This document shows, one piece after another, positions 33,409 through 41,365 of a stretch of 64,000 nt of DNA. Source of the DNA: Clostridium estertheticum subsp. estertheticum (lineage in GTDB: Bacteria; Bacillota; Clostridia; Clostridiales; Clostridiaceae). Positions within the stretch are counted from its first letter, which is position 1; each line of letters starts with the position of its first letter. The stretch is taken from contig NZ_CP015756.1 of NCBI RefSeq assembly GCF_001877035.1, positions 2,967,001-3,031,000 of the forward strand. The letters are read 5' to 3'. The notes beneath the pieces are model-generated. The model made no database searches. It was not told the origin of the DNA and was given only the letters and a program-made list of their open reading frames with translations. Made by a program: the position numbers and the translations under genes.

Positions 33409-34635
33409 CTATTGTGGTGGTCCACATTTACTACATGGACTATAACTTTTTTTAGCTTCTTCTAAAGTAACTTGTGTAGCATTGTTAGGGTTCATCTTAC
33501 CACAATTATTTATTGAGTGATATTTACTCCCTGTTGCAGATAACCAAACCATTGTGCCGCTATTGCTTTGTTTTGGAGCTACCTCTTGAGTTACTTTAGG
33601 TGCGGCTACTTTTGGTGTAGCTGCTTTAACACTATTCATATTTGAACTTTTGGTAGTGGTAGTTGTCTTAGCAGCTACCTTTTCTTTAGCACCATTATAG
33701 CTGCCTGGTTTTACATTGAAACTAATATCTTTACCATTTGATGTAGCAATAACAGTACCATTTTCATCTGTTCTGTAAACCGATATATTTTTATTTTTAA
33801 ATTTATCCATTGTTGATTGTACAGGATGACCATAATCATTTCCTTTTCCAACACTTATTACTGCATACTTAGGATTGACGGCATCTAAGAATTTTTGTGT
33901 AGTAGAAGAATTACTTCCATGATGGCCAACTTTTAACACATCTGCCTTAAGATCGTAACCTTTTGCTAACATCTCATTTTCTGATACGTCTTCTGCATCT
34001 CCAGTAAATAAGAATGAATTACCTCCAAACGTCACTTTAATAACTATAGAATCATTATTAGTGTCTTTATATCCACTTCCATTAGGAGCTAATATGGTGC
34101 ATGTAGCTTCACCTAGTTTAAAACTTTCTCCTGGAGTCGGTGCTGAAACTTTCATACCCTTACTCTTAATAGCATTAACTACATCTGTAAAAGTTTTAGT
34201 AGTAGAAGTAGCTTTTGGCATGTAGATTTTGCCTATTTTAAAGCTATTTATTACATAATCAAGTCCGCCAATATGATCTTCATGCGGATGTGTTCCTACT
34301 AAAAAATCTAAATTAGTAATCCCTTGATCAGTTATGTATTTTTTAACTGTTTGTGAATCGGCATTGTTACCAGCATCTATTAACATAGAGCTTGAACCTT
34401 GTTGTATTAAAATGCTATCTGCTTGTCCTACATTAATATAGTGTACTTTTAGTTCACCAGAGACTGCTACTTTAGATGTTTCGGTTTTAGTAGTATTTAC
34501 AGCTGCAACTTTAGCATCAGTTTTTACTTTTGCCTCATTCGTACTGCACCCAGTAGCCATACTTACAACCATTGCAATAGCAATTAGCCAAGTCCACCCC
34601 TTTTTATAAGATTTATTCATAGATTTAATTTCCAA
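33409..34635 (-). CDS. Secreted ComEC-like metallo-beta-lactamase-fold hydrolase (lipoprotein)
   Basis: The signal peptide ends with a lipobox (SMATGC). The MBL domain (about 60-320) matches the ComEC/Rec2 C-terminal domain: VHYINVGQADSILIQ, the metal motif GTHPHEDHIGGLDY, FTGDAEDVSE and VGHHGSNSSTT. A Thr/Lys-rich linker leads to a C-terminal Cys/His module (YHSINNCGKMNP...YSPCSKCGPPQ). Related domains are thought to cut DNA. A TTG start at 34635 has an AAGGGGG site; ATG 34620 lacks one. As prophage cargo it could degrade extracellular DNA at the lysogen surface. Confidence 0.85.
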   Translation of the reverse strand: MEIKSMNKSYKKGWTWLIAIAMVVSMATGCSTNEAKVKTDAKVAAVNTTKTETSKVAVSGELKVHYINVGQADSILIQQGSSSMLIDAGNNADSQTVKKYITDQGITNLDFLVGTHPHEDHIGGLDYVINSFKIGKIYMPKATSTTKTFTDVVNAIKSKGMKVSAPTPGESFKLGEATCTILAPNGSGYKDTNNDSIVIKVTFGGNSFLFTGDAEDVSENEMLAKGYDLKADVLKVGHHGSNSSTTQKFLDAVNPKYAVISVGKGNDYGHPVQSTMDKFKNKNISVYRTDENGTVIATSNGKDISFNVKPGSYNGAKEKVAAKTTTTTKSSNMNSVKAATPKVAAPKVTQEVAPKQSNSGTMVWLSATGSKYHSINNCGKMNPNNATQVTLEEAKKSYSPCSKCGPPQ

Positions 34636-34873
34636 AATTATGCCCCCTTATATTCTTTTTTTCTTTTATATAGTACCATATTAGTTATAATCATACAATT
34701 TTAGCATTGCCTTTAAAAAAGTAAATTAAATTAAAAAAGTCATGAATTGCCGTTTGCCAACCCATAGCTTTTCTATACTACCTTAGAAATTCTCAAATAC
34801 ATTCATAATGCCTTTGACCTGTACTTAACTTTATTACCAATCTTAAAACTTAACCAACTTTGTTATGATTAAT
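34636..34873. other. 238-bp gap with no gene
   Basis: AT-rich, no ORF with a ribosome binding site and no clear hairpin after the PIN gene. The promoter of the hydrolase must lie at its left edge. Confidence 0.4.
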
Positions 34874-35404
34874 TTAAATTATATTACTAAAATTAGTACT
34901 TAGCGAATCATACCTAGCTTTATTTAGTTTGTTTACAGGTTTGTATTTATCAGGAATATTTTCATCAATCAGTAAATTTTTATTTTCTTTACCTTTATAT
35001 ATCTTAGGTCTGTTAAAGCATTTAGGATAAAGATTCGGATCCTTTATATACTTATATGCTCTTGCGTCACCTGAGCATATAAGCTTAGTCTTTGAAACTA
35101 TAGTTAATGCTATTAAATGAGGATCATCAAAATCCCTATGTACCAATTGCTTTTTTAAATTTATTTCTATCTGATCTACTTCTGCGTCATCCACATGTAT
35201 AATTTTGTTACAAGAGGCCAAAAGCGTAAATAACTTCAAATACCTTTTTGCTTTTTTCAATTCAGTCCTATATGTATTTCCACCAATAACCGCTTTCCCG
35301 CTACCTTTCGTTATCCAATCTAATACTGGTTTAAAATCTTCATGTTCTGCCGATGAACAATTAAATACTGATGCAAATACGTTTGTGTCAATTATTATAC
35401 ACAT
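34874..35404 (-). CDS. PIN-domain ribonuclease paired with an AAA ATPase
   Basis: The 176-aa protein has all four PIN acidic residues: D6 (IIIDTNVFA), E48 (TYRTELKKAKR), D94 (DFDDPHLIAL) and D113 (SGDARAYKY). PIN domains cut RNA in toxin-antitoxin and other systems. The usual small antitoxin is absent; instead the gene starts 4 nt after the stop of a large ATPase gene. About 55 extra residues follow the PIN core. The pair is an accessory insertion between the hydrolase and a small regulator operon, a position typical of prophage defence cargo. Confidence 0.85.
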   Translation of the reverse strand: MCIIIDTNVFASVFNCSSAEHEDFKPVLDWITKGSGKAVIGGNTYRTELKKAKRYLKLFTLLASCNKIIHVDDAEVDQIEINLKKQLVHRDFDDPHLIALTIVSKTKLICSGDARAYKYIKDPNLYPKCFNRPKIYKGKENKNLLIDENIPDKYKPVNKLNKARYDSLSTNFSNII

Positions 35405-35408
35405 ATCA

Positions 35409-36749
35409 TTATATTCCCAACAGATTTATTTCTTCTGTTATAAAAAAGTCTCTAAAAGCATCTGGTTGATTGTCAGAATAATTACCATTTTCATCAATAT
35501 CTATATTATAAACATTATTACCAGCGTCAGTTCTTTCAAAGAATAAAACTTGTGAATCATTATTTTTATTATGCATTTTTGTACAAATTCTAAACCTATC
35601 AATTATGAAATCACTGTGAGTTTCTACAATAAATGTCCTATTTTCCGACCACATATTATATATAAATTCACCAAATGCAGCTTGTGCTCTTGGATGCAAA
35701 TGCACTTCTGGCTGTTGTATAATTTGTAACTCGTATTCATCATTTAAAGCCGAAACAATAATAGGTAATATCTGTGATACCCCATAACCTACATTGGCAA
35801 TCTTATACGATTTATTGTTAAAACAAATATTGACCTCAAAAGGAGATATTTTCCCTCTTGAATAACTTTTTATCTCTAGTGAATCAAATAATCCACTTTC
35901 TTTACCAAATCTGTTTATAGACTCTATTATTGCTGGCTCACTCCATTTATCCGCGTTATTCTTAGATAATATTTTTTTTAAAAAATATGGCATTAGTTCA
36001 CTTCTATCATTACGCCTATTAAGACTACTATAACTATCATAAATGTATTTAGCCTTTGCACGAATCGGCCCTATCCATTCCACTGATTTTGAGGAATGCG
36101 TTAAATAATCAAAATCAAATACTTCACCTTTATTTTTCTTAGTTTCACTAATACGTCTATTAATATCTTGCTTAATTTTTCTAACAATAAAAAACAAACC
36201 ATTCCTATCAATTCCTTCTAGTTCATTGGTTATATAGCTGCGCTTTCCTTGTAAATAATAGTTATCAGCCCATTTTCTTAAAAAATTAATATCTATATTT
36301 TTTTCTGTGATTTTACTATACTTATATTTTAAGGAATTATTATAAAAGGTAATTTCCATATCGATATTATCTTTAAGTATATGTATTGACTTAATTGTGG
36401 GTATACCCTCAATGTTAATAAACGTAAACAATGTTGACTCTTGGTCTACACTTTCTTCTTTAACAACTAATTGATCTTGATCTCGATCACCCTTTTTAAT
36501 TATTTCATTCAAAATACCCACGGTAAATGATTTTTTACCCTTTGTTACTATTTCATCAAAGAATCTAACATTTATTTCATCTAGTCTAAAGTCAAAACTA
36601 TATTCAAAATGAGCACTTTTCAATAGGTAAATTAATGATAAAATTGATGTTTTTCCAGTGCTGTTTTCACCTACTAAAAAATTTACTTGTTTTAATGGAA
36701 TAAATGCTTTAGTAAAATTACGATAATTATCTACATATAATATTTTCAT
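35409..36749 (-). CDS. AAA/ABC-type ATPase (OLD/DUF3696-like), partner of the PIN protein
   Basis: The 446-aa protein has Walker A GENSTGKTS (27-35), a divergent signature region NVGYGVSQILPIIV, the Walker B-like QIIQQPEVHLHPRAQAAF and the H-loop IVETHSDFIIDRF. The QPEVHLHPRAQA segment is typical of OLD-like/COG4938 ATPases found in several antiphage systems. It lacks a TOPRIM domain, so it is not OLD, Gabija GajA or a PARIS effector itself; the nuclease function is supplied by the downstream PIN gene. I infer sensor ATPase plus RNase effector. Confidence 0.85.
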   Translation of the reverse strand: MKILYVDNYRNFTKAFIPLKQVNFLVGENSTGKTSILSLIYLLKSAHFEYSFDFRLDEINVRFFDEIVTKGKKSFTVGILNEIIKKGDRDQDQLVVKEESVDQESTLFTFINIEGIPTIKSIHILKDNIDMEITFYNNSLKYKYSKITEKNIDINFLRKWADNYYLQGKRSYITNELEGIDRNGLFFIVRKIKQDINRRISETKKNKGEVFDFDYLTHSSKSVEWIGPIRAKAKYIYDSYSSLNRRNDRSELMPYFLKKILSKNNADKWSEPAIIESINRFGKESGLFDSLEIKSYSRGKISPFEVNICFNNKSYKIANVGYGVSQILPIIVSALNDEYELQIIQQPEVHLHPRAQAAFGEFIYNMWSENRTFIVETHSDFIIDRFRICTKMHNKNNDSQVLFFERTDAGNNVYNIDIDENGNYSDNQPDAFRDFFITEEINLLGI

Positions 36750-36952
36750 GACTTATAATACCAACCTTTCAAAAATTATTAACATTATTTATTTTATTTC
36801 GACACATATTGTATTTTAACCTTTTTTTTTGCAAATAAATATTGTTGTTAATAATTTCTCTCTATTTTTTTAAAAAATCACTTTTCTAATTATCCTATGC
36901 GCCAACAAATTTATCTACTTCTCTTTTATAATAACTTTGAAATTTAAAAAAT

Positions 36953-36983
36953 AAAAAAGACCTCAAGGATTTCTCCCTGAGGT
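36953..36983 (-). terminator. Terminator of the small regulator operon
   Basis: ACCTCA and TGAGGT close a stem containing a further AGG/CCT pairing; six T then more T follow on the minus strand. It begins right after the stop of the DNA-binding gene. Confidence 0.8.
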
Positions 36984-37220
36984 TTAGCTAGATTGTTCTT
37001 CTTTTATTTTGTTCTTCTTATTTTTTAATGTTTCCAAATCTTCTTTAAAGAATAAGCTTTCTCTACTTAATACTTTAATGGGTATTATCTTGCCCTTAGA
37101 TACTAACTGAGATAGATACTGTCTTGAACAATCTAATAATTCTCTAGCCTCAGGAGTTGTTAACACCTCTGAGGCTAGGAACTTAATTAATTCGTCCTTT
37201 GTTTCAAATTCATATTTCAT
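36984..37220 (-). CDS. Small helix-turn-helix DNA-binding protein (excisionase-like fold)
   Basis: The 78-aa protein contains the MerR/excisionase-type HTH: EVLTTPEARELLDCSRQYLSQLVSKGKIIPIK...FFKEDLETL. Proteins of this kind act as excisionases or small repressors. It ends a three-gene unit driven by a perfect consensus promoter. It lies 5 nt after a small membrane peptide gene. Whether it acts on the att site or on neighbouring promoters is open. Confidence 0.75.
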   Translation of the reverse strand: MKYEFETKDELIKFLASEVLTTPEARELLDCSRQYLSQLVSKGKIIPIKVLSRESLFFKEDLETLKNKKNKIKEEQSS

Positions 37221-37224
37221 AATA

Positions 37225-37359
37225 TTACCTCTTTCTTTTTAACAATTCATCTTTTTCAGCTTGAAGCTTTTTCTTAGTTATTTTTAACAATAAATTCCTA
37301 ATCCATAAAATACAAATTACACCTAGTAATAAAACTAAAATACTGTATATTATTTTCAT
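37225..37359 (-). CDS. Small single-span membrane peptide (44 aa)
   Basis: MKIIYSILVLLLGVICILWI forms a membrane helix, followed by a basic helix rich in Lys (ITKKKLQAEKDELLKRKR). The ribosome binding site is weak, so it may depend on coupling within the operon. Size and topology recall type I toxins or holin-like peptides, but no family is recognised. Confidence 0.5.
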   Translation of the reverse strand: MKIIYSILVLLLGVICILWIRNLLLKITKKKLQAEKDELLKRKR

Positions 37360-37397
37360 ATTTATTGTGATATATTATTAGGTAAAGAGGAGAGAGG

Positions 37398-37535
37398 TTA
37401 ATCACCTCTCAACTTTTTAATTTCTAGCCTTAGCTTTTCAATTTCTAACTTCGTTTTTCTGTTCATGCAGTTCAGTTGGCGTATTGTTAGTATTGAGATT
37501 ACTAAGGCTATCATTTTACCTAAATTATCTATCAC
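37398..37535 (-). CDS. Small single-span membrane peptide (45 aa, GTG start)
   Basis: GTG at 37535 has a perfect GGAGGTG site. One membrane helix (LGKMIALVISILTI) precedes a charged coiled-coil-like helix (KTKLEIEKLRLEIKKLRG). Same layout as the next peptide downstream. It is the first gene after the perfect promoter at 37559. Confidence 0.6.
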   Translation of the reverse strand: MIDNLGKMIALVISILTIRQLNCMNRKTKLEIEKLRLEIKKLRGD

Positions 37536-37558
37536 TTTCTCACCTCCTCTTTAATATA

Positions 37559-37587
37559 ATTATACCACTTCGCTTGTCATGTGTCAA
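37559..37587 (-). promoter_or_regulatory. Perfect consensus sigma-A promoter
   Basis: TTGACA and TATAAT with exactly 17 bp between, on the minus strand. It should be strongly active in the lysogen and drives the two membrane peptides and the HTH gene. Confidence 0.85.
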
Positions 37588-37630
37588 CTAAATGTTCATA
37601 AATAATAGCAATATTAAAAATATATTTCAC

Positions 37631-37677
37631 AAAAAAATAAAAGCCTAGAACCAGTATTTCTACTGAGTCTAGGCTTT
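37631..37677 (-). terminator. Terminator of the lysis/late operon
   Basis: AAAGCCTAGA and TCTAGGCTTT form a 10-bp stem with an 18-nt loop, followed by TTATTTTTTT on the minus strand. It directly follows the holin gene and marks the end of late transcription. Confidence 0.85.
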
Positions 37678-37680
37678 AAA

Positions 37681-38226
37681 TTATTGTGCTACTTGTACAG
37701 CTCCTTGTATGGTCGCTATAGTCTGTTTAAGTTGTACATTTTCGACCTGTAATTGACTTGCTCGTACTTGAACTTTCTGTAACTGTGCTTGTTTTTCCAC
37801 TTCGGTTAAATCTTTATGTCCAAGTGCAAGCGTTTCTGCTTCTATAGTCCCATTTATAATAGTATCTATCTCCTCAGTTGGTTCTATATTCAGCAATTTT
37901 AGTGCAGCATATATAATTTCTTTGGATTTAGCATTTCTTTCATCTTTACCTAATTTACTATTAATACATAGCTGTTCTGCTTGATGGACCCCTACATGAA
38001 CATATTTTTCTACTACTTTTAATATATCAAAAGCAGGATTAACTGGCATAATTTTATCTGCGACTGCAATAACTGCACCCGCTCCATTTAGTGCCACGTC
38101 CACCTTTTGTAATACTTCATCTACTTTTACATCTTTTCTCTTAATTAACGGAAATAAAACTAACATTGTTGCTACTACCCCTAAAGTTACCCCTAAAACT
38201 GTGCCTACATTTAATAAATTTTGCAT
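37681..38226 (-). CDS. Phage holin, LLH family
   Basis: The 181-aa protein has an N-terminal membrane span (VLGVTLGVVATMLVLFPL) and a long helical cytoplasmic part with VNPAFDILKVVEKYVHVGVHQAEQL, the LLH holin signature, ending in a coiled coil. Holins time lysis by perforating the membrane. It sits after the amidase in the lysis cassette. Confidence 0.85.
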   Translation of the reverse strand: MQNLLNVGTVLGVTLGVVATMLVLFPLIKRKDVKVDEVLQKVDVALNGAGAVIAVADKIMPVNPAFDILKVVEKYVHVGVHQAEQLCINSKLGKDERNAKSKEIIYAALKLLNIEPTEEIDTIINGTIEAETLALGHKDLTEVEKQAQLQKVQVRASQLQVENVQLKQTIATIQGAVQVAQ

Positions 38227-38295
38227 TTTTACATTCCTCCAAGAATTTATTTTTATAATGAAAAAAAGATATCTACAAGATAGATACCTAATTGA

Positions 38296-39180
38296 TTATT
38301 TTATATAGTCTGCAGATACATATCCACCATGATCTCCATAGAATGTTGAGTACCAATTGCCTCTTTTACAATCAATTTTAACTTTTTCGCCTTTAGTTAA
38401 TTGCCCAATAATTTTGCTATTAACATTTGGTGATTCTCGAACATTCAATGTAGTTGCTGTTACAGTCCCTAACGTTGGAGTTGAAGTAATAGTAGTGCTT
38501 TTTATTGGAGTAATAACTTCTACGCAATTAGCCTTACTGATTTCTCCTATCGTTAATACCCACCAAACGGAATCAGAATCTATCGCTGTTAGTAAATCTC
38601 CCACCTTGAATTTTTTTACTAGTGCTCCAGTTATCGGATTGATGCATAATGCATTAGATTTTATTACTTTTAACACTTTACGAAATTTGATTGTAGGAGT
38701 TGGAGTAGATAACCTAGCTTTAAATTGATTCCACTTAGCCCAGTTATTATCGCTAAATGATTCCGGGCAACATTTATGTGAACAATCATAATGCCTCACC
38801 ACATTGCTTATACCAATATCTAATTGTTTCATTAAGTAATTTGTTAATTCTAATGTGTTTTGTATAGTTTTCTCTGAAGGTTGTCCATTACTTTCTAAAC
38901 ACATTTCTATTGAGACGGAATTTCCATTAGTTTTACCAAATGCTCCATGTCCGTCGCCAATAGCCCAACTGTAATTATTGATATAGTCTATTATCTGAAT
39001 TATGTTATTTGAGTCCACAAAGAAATCAGCTGAAGCTCCTCTATTTCCTCCTGAAAAGTAATCTCTATTATTCTGTGCTGTAGAACCTGTTTCTCCTACA
39101 TCGTGTATAACAATAAATTTAATTGATTCATTTCTATTCGAAAAATTATAATTGATAAGTAACTTTTGAATATTTAACAT
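38296..39180 (-). CDS. Endolysin: N-acetylmuramoyl-L-alanine amidase with SH3-type domains
   Basis: An Amidase_2 domain (about 15-155) shows the zinc-site segments FIVIHDVGETG and VRHYDCSHKCCPESF. A linker and a first SH3-like part (about 170-215) lead to a C-terminal bacterial SH3 domain (TLNVRESPNVNSKIIGQLTKGE). It cleaves the peptidoglycan stem from muramic acid at lysis. ATG 39180 (MLNIQ) has better spacing to GGAG than ATG 39189. Confidence 0.92.
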   Translation of the reverse strand: MLNIQKLLINYNFSNRNESIKFIVIHDVGETGSTAQNNRDYFSGGNRGASADFFVDSNNIIQIIDYINNYSWAIGDGHGAFGKTNGNSVSIEMCLESNGQPSEKTIQNTLELTNYLMKQLDIGISNVVRHYDCSHKCCPESFSDNNWAKWNQFKARLSTPTPTIKFRKVLKVIKSNALCINPITGALVKKFKVGDLLTAIDSDSVWWVLTIGEISKANCVEVITPIKSTTITSTPTLGTVTATTLNVRESPNVNSKIIGQLTKGEKVKIDCKRGNWYSTFYGDHGGYVSADYIK

Positions 39181-39282
39181 TTTTATCATCTCTCCTATTT
39201 AAATATATTTTGTTGAACTGCATAAAAAAGAAGCCTTAAAAAGACTCATCTTGAAAAAATCATAGTTTTGATAAATTATTTT

Positions 39283-40074
39283 TTAAGTATTATAATTTGT
39301 TATTATTAATTCTTTATATTTACCCCTAGCTTTTTTGTCTTTTGAAACTGAATAATTAACCTCCACTTCCTTAAAATTAAAGCCTTCATACCATTCTCTA
39401 ACCTTTTCATGATCATTAATCGTTAGAAGAAATTTTCCTTGTAAATTCTTGAGCATATTTCTTAATATAAGATGTTCTTTTTCTCCAAAAGTATTTCCAT
39501 ATCCAGCAGTTTCCCAATATGGAGGGTCACAAAAGAAAAAAGTGTTAGGTCTATCATACTTTTCAATGATTTTTTCGAAGCTCAAGTTTTCGACATAAGT
39601 ATTTCTAAGTCTTTCTTTTAAGCTTTGTAATGCATCTTTATAAAATATTTGTGGTGATGGTCTTGTAGTAGTTCCATAACCATAGTGACCCCCTTTTCCT
39701 GCAAAACTTTGGCTTGTTAAATACAAATACCTCGTAGCTCTATGAATTTCCGTTAGGTGCTCGATAGTAGCATTTTTATATTCATCAAAAATATTTCTAC
39801 CTGAGAAATCATATTCAAGTATTCTTTCTATCTCTGGAGCATGATATTTAATCATTCTGAATAAATTTATCAATTCTTTATCTATATCATTAATAACCTC
39901 AACTTTTGAAGACTCTTTGCCAAAATAAACCCATCCAGCTCCAAAGAATAACTCGGCATAACATGTATGTTCAGGTATCATCTCTATAATTGTTTTTCTT
40001 AACTTTGATTTTCCACCCATTCTTGTAATAGGTGGTTTTAGCATAGTTTCCATCTGTTTATCTATTTTTTTCAT
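39283..40074 (-). CDS. Orphan N6-adenine DNA methyltransferase (Dam/D12 class)
   Basis: The class alpha motifs are present: PPITRMGGKSKLRK (SAM-site start), AELFFGAGWVYFG (motif I) and FFFCDPPYWE (motif IV DPPY). Dam-type enzymes methylate adenine, often in GATC. No cognate nuclease gene adjoins it, so it is solitary. Its place between the endolysin and a holin is unusual and suggests late expression, perhaps protecting progeny DNA from restriction. Confidence 0.92.
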   Translation of the reverse strand: MKKIDKQMETMLKPPITRMGGKSKLRKTIIEMIPEHTCYAELFFGAGWVYFGKESSKVEVINDIDKELINLFRMIKYHAPEIERILEYDFSGRNIFDEYKNATIEHLTEIHRATRYLYLTSQSFAGKGGHYGYGTTTRPSPQIFYKDALQSLKERLRNTYVENLSFEKIIEKYDRPNTFFFCDPPYWETAGYGNTFGEKEHLILRNMLKNLQGKFLLTINDHEKVREWYEGFNFKEVEVNYSVSKDKKARGKYKELIITNYNT

Positions 40075-40114
40075 ACGTATATATCCCCTTTTCATTCGTT
40101 TTTTCTAAAAAGCA

Positions 40115-40139
40115 ATAAAAAAAGGCCTATAAAAAGCCT
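40115..40139 (-). terminator. Terminator after the second holin gene
   Basis: AGGC and GCCT pair around a U-rich loop, with a run of eight or nine T next on the minus strand. Short stem. Confidence 0.5.
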
Positions 40140-40161
40140 AAATCTACTGCTTAATTTTTAT

Positions 40162-40620
40162 TTACTTGGAATCAATAGTGTCCTGATCCTTAATTTCTTT
40201 TTTATTTCCTTCCTGTAATTGGATAAGAGCATCTTTTAGTTTTTTAGGTATAGGTACGTTTAATCGTGCTGCGTTTTCTAAAATACTTATTCCTTCCATA
40301 CCAATGTAAAAGTATATTACTAAAGTTCGGAATACCCAACCTTGACCTAGTAATCTATCTAACATTACTGCTAATGTAAGTATAATCAATATAGTGAATT
40401 TCTTTTTAAGCCCCTTAAAGCCTATATCAGAACTTAATTTGTTTTCCTTTTTGCCACATAATATCCCCATTATGTAATCTGCAATCATACAGTAAAACAA
40501 AGCTTGTAGTCCTATTTCCCATGAGCCAAACAACCATGTAAAAAGTCCAGCTGATGCAGTTCCAATAACTGCGGTTTTGCCTGTAAAGTAGTCTTGGCAG
40601 TACTCAATAAAGTGTTTCAT
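40162..40620 (-). CDS. Phage holin, toxin-secretion/phage-lysis family (holin_4_1)
   Basis: The 152-aa protein has three or four spans and the family pattern: LFGSWEIGLQALFYCMIADYIMGIL, LLGQGWVFRTLVIYFYIGMEGISILENAA and LKDALIQL. This is the classical clostridial holin of the TcdE/BhlA-associated type. Together with the LLH holin the phage carries two holin-type genes. Confidence 0.9.
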   Translation of the reverse strand: MKHFIEYCQDYFTGKTAVIGTASAGLFTWLFGSWEIGLQALFYCMIADYIMGILCGKKENKLSSDIGFKGLKKKFTILIILTLAVMLDRLLGQGWVFRTLVIYFYIGMEGISILENAARLNVPIPKKLKDALIQLQEGNKKEIKDQDTIDSK

Positions 40621-40645
40621 TTACGCCCCCTTATAAAAATAAACA

Positions 40646-40668
40646 AAATAAAAAGACTATTTCTAGTC
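40646..40668 (-). terminator. Short terminator with GAAA loop
   Basis: On the minus strand GACTA-GAAA-TAGTC is followed by TTTTTATTTT. It lies just after the gene at 40692. Confidence 0.65.
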
Positions 40669-40691
40669 CCACATCTCACTTACTTTATAAA

Positions 40692-41345
40692 TTATTTTTC
40701 TTTACACATGAATATTTTGCATTTAGAAATATCTAATAATTGGCTACCAAAATTATTCAAGGCAGCTAAATCTTCAAATCCTTCTTTCATAACCAAATCA
40801 CCTACTGGAGGAATTTTACCTAAATTAGTCAACAAACCATTACTTACTTTATATACATTATTGTCTTTATCTTGTATAAGATATTTCGTTTCAGTTGCAA
40901 GTGTAATCATAGTTAATTCATTTATATACATGGCACCATTATAACTTGATGATTTTGATGTTGGTAGGATAGCGTAATATAAATATGGATTAATATTATT
41001 TAAATCAATCGTCATTGTACCAATTTTTTCTTTCCAATTAGCCACTGATATATAAGGTTGTGTGTCTAATATTACCCATGTTACACCATCATTGCTAGCT
41101 TTAAATAACCATGACTGTGGAGAATAATTATATGAAGTTGCTACTACTTTATATTGACATATAACTATCGGAGCATTAAACTTATATCCTATATATCCAA
41201 AATTGGAATTTTCTCCAAATCTAGCATCTGATGATGTTGATAGATTTTTATCAAACATAGAATAAAATTTAGCATTGCTAGGGCTTAATATTCCATTATC
41301 TCCAACTCCGTTCTTTAATAGCGGTATTGCATCCACCTTTTTCAA
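40692..41345 (-). CDS. Tail-associated protein with discoidin-like domain
   Basis: The 217-aa protein contains a galactose-binding/discoidin-like segment: NFGYIGYKFNAPIVICQYKV and SPQSWLFKASNDGVTWVILDT. Such domains in phage tails bind surface sugars. It is the last of the tail genes before the holin, where receptor-binding or accessory fibre genes lie. Confidence 0.65.
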   Translation of the reverse strand: MKKVDAIPLLKNGVGDNGILSPSNAKFYSMFDKNLSTSSDARFGENSNFGYIGYKFNAPIVICQYKVVATSYNYSPQSWLFKASNDGVTWVILDTQPYISVANWKEKIGTMTIDLNNINPYLYYAILPTSKSSSYNGAMYINELTMITLATETKYLIQDKDNNVYKVSNGLLTNLGKIPPVGDLVMKEGFEDLAALNNFGSQLLDISKCKIFMCKEK

Positions 41346-41365
41346 AATATCATCTCCCTAAGAAT

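Noticed and set aside
34874-35404. Simple VapBC toxin-antitoxin reading of the PIN gene
   Set aside because: No small antitoxin gene adjoins it; the upstream partner is a 446-aa ATPase translated in the same operon.
35409-36749. Assignment of the ATPase as OLD, GajA (Gabija) or PARIS AriA
   Set aside because: No TOPRIM domain in the protein and no DUF4435-like or helicase partner; the neighbour is a PIN nuclease.
37225-37535. Assignment of the two small peptides as holins
   Set aside because: Single span with long basic tail, no holin family pattern, and they are outside the late operon terminator; the phage already has two holin genes.
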